From an uncultured Rhizobiaceae group bacterium (GTDB taxonomy: Bacteria > Pseudomonadota > Alphaproteobacteria > Rhizobiales > Rhizobiaceae), in assembly GCA_938044775.1 (NCBI GenBank), contig CALIOE010000003.1, positions 1-56,033 on the forward strand: a DNA stretch of 56,033 nucleotides, given 5' to 3'. A model generated the notes under the pieces. That model had not been told where the DNA came from, searched no databases, and worked only from the letters and a program-made list of their open reading frames with translations. A program made the position numbers and the translations under genes. Below, piece by piece: positions 35,703 to 43,949 of this stretch (position 1 is the stretch's first letter; each line of letters starts with the position of its first letter).

Positions 35703-35885
35703 TGACAACAACAAAAACGGCAAGCCTACAATTCTTTTCGATCTTACCGGTCTGGCACACACAATTTCACCGGATGTATTGAGGTTTCAGGGCCGGTCTT
35801 GATTTGTCGCAGTTGCAAAAAAAGCCGCCATCCTCTACCAAAACGATCCATGGCGGATCAGAGCTTTCATTTCCAGGTTCGCCAT

Positions 35886-35907
35886 TAATCGATAAAATAA
35901 TCGATTA
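35886..35907. promoter_or_regulatory. perfect inverted repeat TAATCGAT-N6-ATCGATTA upstream of gntR
   Basis: Two 8-bp arms are exact reverse complements separated by AAAATA. A further GCCAT / ATGGC pair flanks them (35881-35885 and 35914-35918). It lies 81 bp before the regulator's start codon in the 349-bp gap between gmaS and gntR. It is a probable operator for the GntR protein or another dimeric regulator. The remaining sequence of the gap shows no gene. Confidence 0.5.
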
Positions 35908-35988
35908 GTATCAATGGCTAAGGATACAGATGCTGCCTGATCCGCAGCAAGTCCGCGTCTGCTGGTGACCAAGCATAGGGGGAGCAAA

Positions 35989-36696
35989 GTGACTACTGTA
36001 GCGACGGACAACCGCAGTTCGCGCGGCGCTCGTTCAATAACGGCAAAAATTCGCCGCGCCATTGAGTCGGGACAGTATGCCGACGGTGACCAATTGCCAC
36101 CGGAACGCGAGCTGTCCGAAACTTATTCCTCCTCGCGGAGCACAATCCGCAAAGCTCTCGACCAGCTTGAGGTGGCGGGACTTGTGACCCGGCAGGTCGG
36201 AAGCGGAACCTTTGTCAGCTATTCTGGCCCTGCTGAAATCGATGTCGAAAACGTCATCGACCAAATAAGCCCTTTGCAGTTGATCGATGCACGCATCGGG
36301 TTCGAAAGGCAGATGACCCGACTGGCCGTTGTCCATGCCACCGGGCGTGATCTTGAGTTAATGGCTACAATTCTTTCCCGCATGGAAGCAGCAGAGAACG
36401 ACAAGGACGAGTTCACCAGACTGGACTCCGAGTTTCACCTTCTCCTGGCGAAATCTTCGGGTAATCCATTGATCTTTCAACTTTACAATCAAATCAACGA
36501 GGTGCGCACCCATCAACAATGGCAAGCCGCGCGCGAGCTTGTCCTGAAGCCGGAAAAAATACGTCAGTATAATGTGCATCACCGGGCCATTTTGGACGGT
36601 CTTCACAGACGTGACGTCAATTCAGCAATTGATGCCCTCAATGGACACATGGAACTGGCGCATCAAGACCTTATCGGCACAACGCTGGACGAGTAA
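35989..36696 (+). CDS. GntR-family transcriptional regulator (FadR/FCD subfamily)
   Basis: The 235-residue protein has an N-terminal winged HTH (about 18-80; LPPERELSETYSSSRSTIRKALDQL) and an all-helical FCD ligand domain (about 95-225) with Asp/His metal ligands (DARIGFE, DSEFHLLLA, HHRAILD). The start is GTG 35989, supported by GGGGGAG 5 bp upstream; the ATG 24 bp earlier lacks one. It shares a gap with gmaS and its 3' end overlaps the nitrilase gene tail to tail. It may repress the methylamine or amidase genes; the effector is unknown. Confidence 0.85.
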   Translation: MTTVATDNRSSRGARSITAKIRRAIESGQYADGDQLPPERELSETYSSSRSTIRKALDQLEVAGLVTRQVGSGTFVSYSGPAEIDVENVIDQISPLQLIDARIGFERQMTRLAVVHATGRDLELMATILSRMEAAENDKDEFTRLDSEFHLLLAKSSGNPLIFQLYNQINEVRTHQQWQAARELVLKPEKIRQYNVHHRAILDGLHRRDVNSAIDALNGHMELAHQDLIGTTLDE

Positions 36697-37559
36697 CCGG
36701 CGTTCTCGGCCACAGCCATTCCCTGTGCTTTTCTGGCTCCAACCACAGGTCGATCATGCCGCAATGCCGGGATCCGGTTGCGTGCAACAGAAACCTGATC
36801 CGTGTCGATCTCTGCAACAATATAGCCCTCTGCGTCCCCACCGTCGGCGAGAACTTTTCCCCAGGGGTCAACGATCAATGAGTGACCGAAGCACTCGCCG
36901 CCGCCTTCTATTTTTCCAAATTGGCAGGGTGCTACCACGTAGGCCCCATGTTCGATGGCCCGCGCACGCTGCAACACGTGCCAGTGCGCTTCCCCTGTTA
37001 CTTTGGTGAAGGCAGCCGGTGTTGCCAGCACCTGGGCTCCCATATGCGCCAATCTTCGATAGAGTGCTGCAAAACGCAAATCATAACAGATCGATAGCCC
37101 GAAGCGCGCCCAGGGCGTATCCGCAACGATTGCTTCCTCACCAGGAGAAATTGTAGCGGACTCAGTGTAGGACCCGCTTTCCAAATTCACATCAAACATG
37201 TGGATTTTGTCGTAACGAGCCACAACTTCTCCGTCCGCCGAGATCATGTAGGACCGGTTGGAGATGCGACCATCGTCGTTGAGAACACCAATCGATCCAA
37301 GAAGAAACCAGACATTCAACTCCCTTGCGGCCGCCGAGAAAGCCGGCAGAACCGGATGGTTATTCTCCAAAAAAGCAGCCGGCAGAAATGTACCATTTCT
37401 GGTTTCTAAACCTGAGAAGTACTCGGGTGTTGCAATAAGCTGCGCACCATCACCAGCGGCATCACGCGCAATCCGCAAGCTGATCTCGATGTTTTCCTCC
37501 ACATCTGGCGTCGCACAATTCTGCACACAGGCAACTTTGAATTTGCTGGACATGTCCAC
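36663..37559 (-). CDS. carbon-nitrogen hydrolase (Nit family)
   Basis: The 298-residue protein has the nitrilase-superfamily triad Glu46 (TPEYFSG), Lys118 (YDKIHMFD) and Cys158 (SICYDLRF). The YDKIHMFDV and GEAHWHVLQRARAIE segments match Nit2/deaminated-glutathione-amidase-type amidases. ACCAAT repeats lie between it and the divergent DUF3303 gene, so it may share the methylamine control; a substrate such as an omega-amide (2-oxoglutaramate or a gamma-glutamyl derivative) fits best. The end overlaps the gntR end by 34 bp. Confidence 0.82.
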   Translation of the reverse strand: MDMSSKFKVACVQNCATPDVEENIEISLRIARDAAGDGAQLIATPEYFSGLETRNGTFLPAAFLENNHPVLPAFSAAARELNVWFLLGSIGVLNDDGRISNRSYMISADGEVVARYDKIHMFDVNLESGSYTESATISPGEEAIVADTPWARFGLSICYDLRFAALYRRLAHMGAQVLATPAAFTKVTGEAHWHVLQRARAIEHGAYVVAPCQFGKIEGGGECFGHSLIVDPWGKVLADGGDAEGYIVAEIDTDQVSVARNRIPALRHDRPVVGARKAQGMAVAENAGYSSSVVPIRS

Positions 37560-37582
37560 TTGGTCCTGATTTCGTCAACCCA

Positions 37583-37600
37583 ACCAATCTATACCAATTT
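37583..37600. promoter_or_regulatory. phased ACCAAT repeat between nitrilase and DUF3303 genes
   Basis: AACCAATCT and TACCAATTT have CC at 37584 and 37594, a 10-bp period. The element is centred between two divergent starts, 24 bp from the hydrolase ATG and 33 bp from the DUF3303 ATG. It matches the element upstream of gmaS and the 29657 gene. Confidence 0.5.
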
Positions 37601-37632
37601 GAGCCATGCCGGAAGGCAAAGGACGGTGGTCA

Positions 37633-37887
37633 ATGCAGACATTCATGATTATCGAGCGGTTCGACCCGGTTGATCTTGATGCAATTTACAAAAGGCTAAA
37701 CCAAGATGGCCGCGGCCTGCCCGACGGGCTCCACTTCGTCGAAAGCTGGCTTACGGCCGACAACAAAACTGTTTATCAGATCATGAGAACCGACAACGCC
37801 GAACTCTTCGACGTCTGGTTTGAGCATTGGGATGACCTTATCGAATTTGAAGTCGTTGCACTGCGCGAAAAGCCCACAGCTTCATGA
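37633..37887 (+). CDS. DUF3303 family protein
   Basis: The 84-residue product matches DUF3303: MQTFMIIERF, the LNQDGRGLPDGLHFVESWL segment and the ending FDVWFEHWDDLIEFEVV, a small alpha/beta (ferredoxin-like) fold. The function is unknown. ATG 37633 with AGGACGG upstream is chosen; nine earlier in-frame codons have no similarity. Its stop overlaps the transporter start (ATGA). Confidence 0.8.
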   Translation: MQTFMIIERFDPVDLDAIYKRLNQDGRGLPDGLHFVESWLTADNKTVYQIMRTDNAELFDVWFEHWDDLIEFEVVALREKPTAS

Positions 37888-38795
37888 ATGCTGTTCCCGA
37901 ACGGCTGCGCGGGGGAGCTGCAATCGCCCTGGGCGCCGGAATCTGGGGGCTCTTCTGGATTCCCTTACGCTATCTCGATCAACACGGAGTGGAGGGGCCG
38001 TGGGCCGTTGCGCTCACCCTTTCGGCCGGAATGTTGATCGCGGTACCATTGGCAATCTGGAAAAGCCGGAAGTCTCGAAAAAGTCGATGGTGGTTTTCGT
38101 GTTTTGGTACAACCATTGGCCTGGCGACCGTGCTGTATTTTGCTGCGGTCATTCTCTCCGACGTCGTCCGCGTTGTCTTCCTGTTTTATCTTCTGCCAAT
38201 CTGGGCAACGCTGCTGGCCCGGGTACTCTACAGGGAACAACTCAGACTGCGAAAACTGATGGCAGTTTGCATCGCCTTTCTCGGGCTTTTCATGTTGCTG
38301 GGAGGGAACGGCGGTCTTCCCCTGCCTCAAAACCTTGGAGACTGGTTCGCGCTGGTGTCGGGGTTTCTGTGGGCGCTGAGTCTGACGCTTATCCGCGGAA
38401 ACCCTGAACTGGATCCTTATGTCAGCGCGTCAACGCCTTTTGTATTCGGCGCGCCTCTGGCGCTGCTGCTTGGTTTCTTTCTGCTTCACACGGCACCAGC
38501 TTCGGTCCAGGGATTGCCGGAACTGGCCGATGTTGGTTCTCTGTTGCCGATCAGCATCCTCTTTGGCTGTATTGTGCTCTGGCCTTCACTTTTTGCCCAG
38601 GTCTGGGGAGCTCGACTTGTCGCAGCACCGACGGCCGCGCTTCTCACCATGACAGAAATTCTTGTCGCCACATTCAGCGCCTGGCTTCTCATCGGGAGTT
38701 CTCTGACACCTGTCGCGATTCTCGGCGGTGGTCTCATTGTCTGCGCCGCCGTGCTGGACCTGACGACACCGTCTCTCACATCGATCAACAACTGA
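37884..38795 (+). CDS. EamA/DMT-superfamily transporter
   Basis: The 303-residue membrane protein shows ten hydrophobic segments and the two EamA repeat halves, with VVRVVFLFYLLPIWATLLA ending the first half and TAALLTMTEILVATFSAWL in the second. DMT proteins export metabolites or drugs. It is translationally coupled to DUF3303. A role in moving a methylated amine or amide is possible from its neighbours, but nothing in the sequence says so. Confidence 0.85.
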   Translation: MNAVPERLRGGAAIALGAGIWGLFWIPLRYLDQHGVEGPWAVALTLSAGMLIAVPLAIWKSRKSRKSRWWFSCFGTTIGLATVLYFAAVILSDVVRVVFLFYLLPIWATLLARVLYREQLRLRKLMAVCIAFLGLFMLLGGNGGLPLPQNLGDWFALVSGFLWALSLTLIRGNPELDPYVSASTPFVFGAPLALLLGFFLLHTAPASVQGLPELADVGSLLPISILFGCIVLWPSLFAQVWGARLVAAPTAALLTMTEILVATFSAWLLIGSSLTPVAILGGGLIVCAAVLDLTTPSLTSINN

Positions 38796-39006
38796 TTGTC
38801 CGCGACAACGTGGCAGTTAAGTTTTGCATCCGACACTCGTCATTTCTGTCGCCAGATATTGGCATCGAACAGCTCTCGTGCTGTTTACCGTAGATTGAAG
38901 ATCGTGAGCACGCGGAATCCTTGACGATCAAAGAGGACGTGCTAAAGCCCCGGTTTTGGTATTCAGCAGGTCAACTGGCCTGGCAAGTGAGCAAGTGGAG
39001 ATTGAA

Positions 39007-39627
39007 ATGACGACTCTTTGTTACGCAAACAAGACCTGTGCAATAGGTATTCACGTGCTGCTTGAAGAAATTGGCAAACCGTACGACCTGAAGATTGTCG
39101 ATTTCTCGAAGGGTGAGCAAAAGACGCCTGAATACAAAAAGCTGAATCCGAAAGGCAAAGTTGCAGCACTTGTACGCGACGATGGTTCGGTTCTGACAGA
39201 ATATGCGGCCATCGCGACATGGCTTGCTCTGACCAACCCCGACAAAAAACTGATGCCGACAGATCCGGAAGGTATGGCGCGCACACTGGAGGCGCTGGAT
39301 TTCGTGGTCGGAACGGTGCACATGCTGTCCTGGCGTCTTTGGCGCCGGCCTGATGCCTATTCAGCCAACCCGGCAGAACACGACCAGCTTAAAGAGCGCG
39401 GCATGAACGCCATGCTGGACGGACTGGCCGTCATCGATGATCAATTGTCGGGAAAGGATTATCTGGTTGGTGACTTCTCGATTGCAGACACCGCACTCTA
39501 CTATGTGGAATATTGGGCTGCAGATGTTGCCGGATGGCAATTGCCACCAAACGTGAAGGCCCATTTTGAACGGATGAAAGCCAGACCATCTGTACAAGTT
39601 TCCCGCAAGCAGGAAGGTGTCGCCTAA
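39007..39627 (+). CDS. glutathione S-transferase family protein
   Basis: The 206-residue product has an N-terminal thioredoxin-like domain (TTLCYANKTCAIGIHVLLEEIGKPYD, residues 1-78; LNPKGKVAALVRDDGSVLTEYAAI) and a C-terminal helical domain ending DYLVGDFSIADTALYYVEYW. Cys10 lies in the first helix region and could be the catalytic residue. ATG 39007 is preferred over an in-frame start 51 bp earlier. The 211-bp region upstream shows no gene. It is next to a metallo-beta-lactamase-fold hydrolase. Confidence 0.85.
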   Translation: MTTLCYANKTCAIGIHVLLEEIGKPYDLKIVDFSKGEQKTPEYKKLNPKGKVAALVRDDGSVLTEYAAIATWLALTNPDKKLMPTDPEGMARTLEALDFVVGTVHMLSWRLWRRPDAYSANPAEHDQLKERGMNAMLDGLAVIDDQLSGKDYLVGDFSIADTALYYVEYWAADVAGWQLPPNVKAHFERMKARPSVQVSRKQEGVA

Positions 39628-39748
39628 GATCGAGGGCCCCTTCGGCACTCTTATGGACGCCGCCCGGTAAGCCCGGATGGATCCAGAACGTCGCGTATCA
39701 AACTCCCTAACGCGACAGTCTCCAGGGTTTCAAACTGAGAGAACACAG

Positions 39749-40645
39749 ATGACCGCGCCAACACAAATCTCTCTTCGCCCCAGACTTTACCAGTTTCCGA
39801 TCGGCGACTCAGTCATTACAAACGTTCTGGAAGGCTTCATCCAGCGACATGACATGCATCCGTTTGTAGCGACCAATGCTACGGCTGCTGATGTTGCAGA
39901 GTTGGCACGTATGTATCGATTACCTTTTCCGGCGATTGAGCACAATTTTGTTTCCACTGTTGTCAAAACCCGCGACAAATTGATTGTCATAGATCCGGGT
40001 TTCGGCAGCGCTGCGCCCGCTCCGAATACGGGCTGGTTCATGGAGGGGTTGGAGGGTGCCGGTTACGGTGCCCACGACGTTGACATTGTTCTCATCAGCC
40101 ATTGCCACCCTGATCACATCGGCAATGTTGCAAAGGATGGCGTACCAACCTTTCCCAATGCAGAAATTGTGTTGGGACGAACTGAATTCGATTTCTGGAA
40201 TGCGGGGAAAGGCGTGTCAGAAATGCGTCGCCCAACCCTCGAATTGTTTCAAAAGACCCTTGTGCCTTTGAAGGATCAATTGCGGCTGATCGAGCCCGGC
40301 GACGAGATTGTTGCCGGTCTTACAGCCATTGACGCATTTGGTCACTCTGCCGGTCATCTGGTGTTCCACCTGACGACCGGAGATGGCGAGCTGCTGATGC
40401 TGAATGACACGACAGCACACTACGCCGGGTCTTTCGCACATCCCGAATGGCACTTTGCCATGGACGATAACCCGGAACATGCTGCCGTTTCCCGACGACG
40501 CATTTTACAGTTCGCAGCAGATCGAACCATACCGGTGGTGGGATTTCACCTGCCGTTTCCGGCGATAGGATTCGTCGAACAACGCGACGAAGGGTTTGAA
40601 TTTCGCCCGGCGACATATCAGTTCAACCTGAACGCCGGCGGATAG
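39749..40645 (+). CDS. MBL-fold metallo-hydrolase
   Basis: The 298-residue protein has the metal motif SHCHPDHIG (His118, His120, Asp122, His123), a later GHSAGH and a C-terminal GFHLPFPAIG. It resembles stand-alone hydrolases of the MBL superfamily annotated as quorum-quenching or lactonase-like. ATG 39749 with GAGAG upstream is chosen. It lies after the GST gene and converges with the cyclase gene, 2 bp apart. Confidence 0.85.
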   Translation: MTAPTQISLRPRLYQFPIGDSVITNVLEGFIQRHDMHPFVATNATAADVAELARMYRLPFPAIEHNFVSTVVKTRDKLIVIDPGFGSAAPAPNTGWFMEGLEGAGYGAHDVDIVLISHCHPDHIGNVAKDGVPTFPNAEIVLGRTEFDFWNAGKGVSEMRRPTLELFQKTLVPLKDQLRLIEPGDEIVAGLTAIDAFGHSAGHLVFHLTTGDGELLMLNDTTAHYAGSFAHPEWHFAMDDNPEHAAVSRRRILQFAADRTIPVVGFHLPFPAIGFVEQRDEGFEFRPATYQFNLNAGG

Positions 40646-40647
40646 GC

Positions 40648-41601
40648 TTACTTAATCGCCTGAGGATTGATCGGTGAACCGCAGCCTCCGGGCAGATGCA
40701 GCGGTGGCGCGACGAAGAAAAACTCGTAAACACCATCCTCGGCGCAGTCTTCGGCCAGCTCTTTCACGTAGAATATTTCACCCATCGAAATTCCGATGGC
40801 AGGAATGACCACCCAGTGCCATGGCTGGTTGGCTTCGTCTGTTTCGTTCGGCCGCACTTCGCAGCCCCACGTGTCCGCACAGATCGCAGCAATGTCGCGT
40901 TCGCGAATCCAATGCGCGGTTTCAAATGCCAGCCCGGGCGCATCCCCGCCCGCATATCCGTCCCAGCTTCCAACGGCCAGGCAGCGTTCCTGATGGCCGG
41001 TTCGTACAATGACAAAATCGCCCTTGCGAATCTCAACACCCTGAGCCCTGGCGCAGCTGTCGAGGTCATCGTTGGTTATCGCGTAGCCATCGTCCAGTGA
41101 ATCGACGCCTTTGTGACGTGCGACGTCCAGCAGAACGCCCCGCCCCACCATTTTATCGCGCACATTTTCGATACCGAGCTTTGCAGCGCCCTGCACTGTC
41201 ACTTCGGTGGCGTCATAGCCGTTGTACATCTTGTCATCCAGGAATATGTGAGCCAGCGCATCCCACTGGGTGGACGCCTGGCAGGGCATGTTAATGCCAT
41301 CATCGGCGTAACGCAGATAAGCTTTGCCGTCGCCGTCCTGCTTGCCGATAGCCGCGTCTGTACCCGTCGCCAGCATTTGGTGCACAGGGTTCCAGCGTCC
41401 ACCGAAAAGACCGGACTGAATGGGTTCTTTCAATGACAGGCCCAACGCAAATACCTTGCCCTTTCGAACAAGGCCGGCGGCAGAGACGATATCAGCCGGC
41501 TCGATATTGTTCAGTGTTCCGATCTGGTCTTCCTTGCCCCATCGTCCCCAATTGGAGAGTTTCTTGGCCGTTTCGTAGATTTTTTCGCGGGTCAGTTTCA
41601 C
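40648..41601 (-). CDS. cyclase-family amidohydrolase
   Basis: The 317-residue protein belongs to the kynurenine formamidase/isatin hydrolase-like cyclase family. The metal-site region reads ASTQWDALAHIF (Asp114, His118) in place of the canonical HxGTHxDxPxH, a substitution seen in one branch of the family. The start is GTG 41601, with AGGAGG upstream. It diverges from the VOC gene and a 16-bp perfect palindrome sits between them. Isatin-type enzymes open N-heterocyclic or lactam rings, which would fit an N-heterocycle pathway. Confidence 0.8.
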   Translation of the reverse strand: MKLTREKIYETAKKLSNWGRWGKEDQIGTLNNIEPADIVSAAGLVRKGKVFALGLSLKEPIQSGLFGGRWNPVHQMLATGTDAAIGKQDGDGKAYLRYADDGINMPCQASTQWDALAHIFLDDKMYNGYDATEVTVQGAAKLGIENVRDKMVGRGVLLDVARHKGVDSLDDGYAITNDDLDSCARAQGVEIRKGDFVIVRTGHQERCLAVGSWDGYAGGDAPGLAFETAHWIRERDIAAICADTWGCEVRPNETDEANQPWHWVVIPAIGISMGEIFYVKELAEDCAEDGVYEFFFVAPPLHLPGGCGSPINPQAIK

Positions 41602-41671
41602 GGGACTTGCCTCCTCTCAACACCATTCAAACAACGGTCTTGCTTGTGTTCTTGATGTACAGCTTGCTAGT

Positions 41672-41689
41672 ATTTATCAATTGATAAAC
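41672..41689. promoter_or_regulatory. TetR-type operator candidate, site 1 (ATTTATCAATTGATAAAC)
   Basis: The core TTTATCAATTGATAAA (41673-41688) is a perfect 16-bp palindrome. It ends 14 bp before the VOC ATG and 71 bp from the cyclase start. TTGTGT (41644) and TAGTAT (41668) with an 18-bp spacer could be the promoter, the operator overlapping its -10 end. Close versions lie near 45.67 kb and 52.67 kb. Confidence 0.65.
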
Positions 41690-41703
41690 AGGAGCAAGCG
41701 CGC

Positions 41704-42198
41704 ATGAAAGCTCTCGGATTGAATCATCTTTCGGTGGCAGCGACTGATCTGGAAAAGTCCTTGTCGTTTTATGAAAGTGTGTTGGGCATGGAGAGGATAC
41801 CGACATACAATTTTGGCTTCACCACCCAATATCTGCGTTGCGGCGATTTACAGGTTCACGTGTTCCTGCTCGAAGATAAAATTCCCTTCTACCAGCACTT
41901 CGCTATCGATGTGGACGACTTCCTGGCGGTCTATGAGAAAGCCAAAGAATGGGATGCACTGGACGCGGCTGCTTTTCGCAATCCCGTAAACGAATTGCCT
42001 GACGGGTCCGTTCAGATGTATATGCGGGACCCCGCTGGCAATCTGATCGAAGTGGATTGGCCGGACATCACCACGCTGGATACATCCAGGATCCCGGAAC
42101 TGAAGAAGCTTTCCGAGTTTGCCGATCAGGAAGGCGATGCGTTGAAGGCGTCGCTTTACCTCGATCGTCCTCATCTGCAACCCAATCGTCAGTTCTAG
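41704..42198 (+). CDS. VOC family protein (glyoxalase/extradiol dioxygenase-like)
   Basis: The 164-residue single-domain protein shows VOC metal ligands His8 (LNHLSV), His65 (YQHFAID) and Glu116 (LIEVDW), and the LGMERIPTY and FLLEDKIPF strands. It could be a ring-cleaving dioxygenase or isomerase component. GGAG lies near the ATG. It is first in the VOC-monooxygenase-OsmC-TetR operon under the palindrome. Confidence 0.8.
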   Translation: MKALGLNHLSVAATDLEKSLSFYESVLGMERIPTYNFGFTTQYLRCGDLQVHVFLLEDKIPFYQHFAIDVDDFLAVYEKAKEWDALDAAAFRNPVNELPDGSVQMYMRDPAGNLIEVDWPDITTLDTSRIPELKKLSEFADQEGDALKASLYLDRPHLQPNRQF

Positions 42199-42213
42199 AT
42201 CGGAGTCGGGTCC

Positions 42214-43428
42214 ATGAAAGACAATGTCGTGACGTTCCAGGACGCGGAAGTGCCGACTCCACTTGAAGTCTATGTCGACCGCGCCAGAGAACTTGCGCCG
42301 GCGTTGAGGGAACGGGCCGCACAAACCGAGGAGCTGCGTCGCCTCCCCACGGAAACCGAACAGGACCTGCACGGTTCAGGACTGTTCCGGATGCTCCAAC
42401 CCAGGCGGGTCGGTGGCGCGGAACTTGATTATGTCGCCCTGATTGATGTCATAGAAGAGCTTGCGAAGGGCGACGCTTCCGTTGCCTGGAATGTCAGCAA
42501 TCTTGGAAGCCACCACTGGATGCTGGGCATGTTTCCAAAGCAGGCGCAAGATATTGTTTGGGGCAAAGATCCGGATGCTCTCATCGCATCGTCGTTTATC
42601 TTTCCCTGCGGCAAAGCGGAAAGAGTAGACGGCGGTTATCGACTGAACGGACGCTGGCCATTTTCATCGGGCGTGGATCCGTCCACCTGGAACATGCTTG
42701 CCGGCATGGTCGAAGCGGGAAGCGCTGATGCCGGTGGCGAGCAAAGGATCTTTCTCCTTCACAAAGAAGACTACGAGATCATCGACACATGGTTCACGAC
42801 GGGCCTCAAGGGAACCGGTTCAAAAGATGTGAGTGCGGACAGCGTTTTCGTTCCGGATCACATGACACTGGCTGTCAAAGACATTGCGGGAGGGCCGACG
42901 CCCGGTTCTATCGCAAACGAAGGCCCCCTCTTTCGCCTTCCGGTTTTTGCCTTGTTTCCATTCGTTCTTTCGGGTTGCGCGCTTGGAAATGCGCAGGGCT
43001 GTCTGGACGACTTCATTGAAAACACACGCAATCGGGCATCAAAATACAATCAGGCGAAATTGGCTGACTTTCAGTCAATCCAGATCAAGATTGCGCAAGC
43101 AGGCGCGAAGATTGACGCAGCGCGCCGGATTATGCGCTCCATCTGTATTGATGCGATGCTTGCTGCACGCGCCCATCAAGTTCCTAATCTTCTCGAAAAA
43201 ACCCGCCTGCGTCGCGATGGCGCCTACTCTGTGGGACTGTGCACCGAGGCGGTTGACCTGTTGTTTGCTGCCAGCGGTGCCAGTGGACTTTACACCAGGG
43301 GTCATTTGCAAAGGCAATTCCGCGAAGCCCATGCCATTGCCTCCCATATTGCCTTCAGCTTTGACGCTGCCGGTGCCAACCATGGAAGAGTCGAACTCGG
43401 CCTGACTTCCGACAATCCGACTCTCTAG
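42214..43428 (+). CDS. acyl-CoA dehydrogenase-like flavin monooxygenase (group D / HsaA-type)
   Basis: The 404-residue protein has the ACAD-type fold used by two-component aromatic hydroxylases: an N-terminal helical part (RELAPALRERAAQTEELRRLP), VAWNVSNLGSHHWML, a central beta-barrel (FPCGKAERVDGGYRLNGRWPF) and C-terminal four-helix bundle with ARAHQVP. A flavin reductase partner is not in the cluster. It follows the VOC gene by 15 bp and is followed by OsmC. Confidence 0.82.
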   Translation: MKDNVVTFQDAEVPTPLEVYVDRARELAPALRERAAQTEELRRLPTETEQDLHGSGLFRMLQPRRVGGAELDYVALIDVIEELAKGDASVAWNVSNLGSHHWMLGMFPKQAQDIVWGKDPDALIASSFIFPCGKAERVDGGYRLNGRWPFSSGVDPSTWNMLAGMVEAGSADAGGEQRIFLLHKEDYEIIDTWFTTGLKGTGSKDVSADSVFVPDHMTLAVKDIAGGPTPGSIANEGPLFRLPVFALFPFVLSGCALGNAQGCLDDFIENTRNRASKYNQAKLADFQSIQIKIAQAGAKIDAARRIMRSICIDAMLAARAHQVPNLLEKTRLRRDGAYSVGLCTEAVDLLFAASGASGLYTRGHLQRQFREAHAIASHIAFSFDAAGANHGRVELGLTSDNPTL

Positions 43429-43441
43429 AAAGCTTCAGACC

Positions 43442-43930
43442 ATGAGCGACGAAACCAAAACGTTCGATGTCATCTTTGAGGGCGTCGGCACCACCGGGCC
43501 GAACATGCGCAACGACATCTGCGTTGAATGGCCCATGATGAAAGAAAAGTTTGAACTGGCGACCGACGAAGGGCCATTTCACGGTGGTGACGGTACAGCG
43601 CCGCCGCCACTGGCACTCTTTACCGCCGCACTGACAGGATGCCTTATGACGCAAATCCGGGCCTTTGCCAAAAGGCTGAAGCTGGAAATAGATCATGTCG
43701 AGGTGAAGGCGCGGTTGCACTGGCAGGGCGAACAAGTCGGTATGGAACCCTATGTGACCGCGCCGGTCGGCTTCAGTCTCGATGTCGACATCAAGTCGGC
43801 AGCAACCGACAAAGAACTCAAACACCTGCTGCAGTGCGCCAAAAAGGGGTGCTTCATTGAGCAGACATTGGCCCAGGGACTGATTGTCGAACACCGGCTG
43901 AAAATCGATGGCAATTGGCACGATGCCTGA
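43442..43930 (+). CDS. OsmC family protein
   Basis: The 162-residue product has GTAPPPLALFTAALTGCLMT with Cys67 and a second cysteine pair, QCAKKGC (Cys132, Cys137), in the following helix. OsmC proteins are thiol-dependent peroxidases. It lies 13 bp after the monooxygenase and 19 bp before TetR, in the same operon. It is one of three OsmC proteins in the window; the presence in an oxidative pathway may reflect hydroperoxide by-products, or use of the fold as a hydrolase. Confidence 0.82.
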   Translation: MSDETKTFDVIFEGVGTTGPNMRNDICVEWPMMKEKFELATDEGPFHGGDGTAPPPLALFTAALTGCLMTQIRAFAKRLKLEIDHVEVKARLHWQGEQVGMEPYVTAPVGFSLDVDIKSAATDKELKHLLQCAKKGCFIEQTLAQGLIVEHRLKIDGNWHDA

Positions 43931-43949
43931 ACTTCCCGTATGAAAAGAC

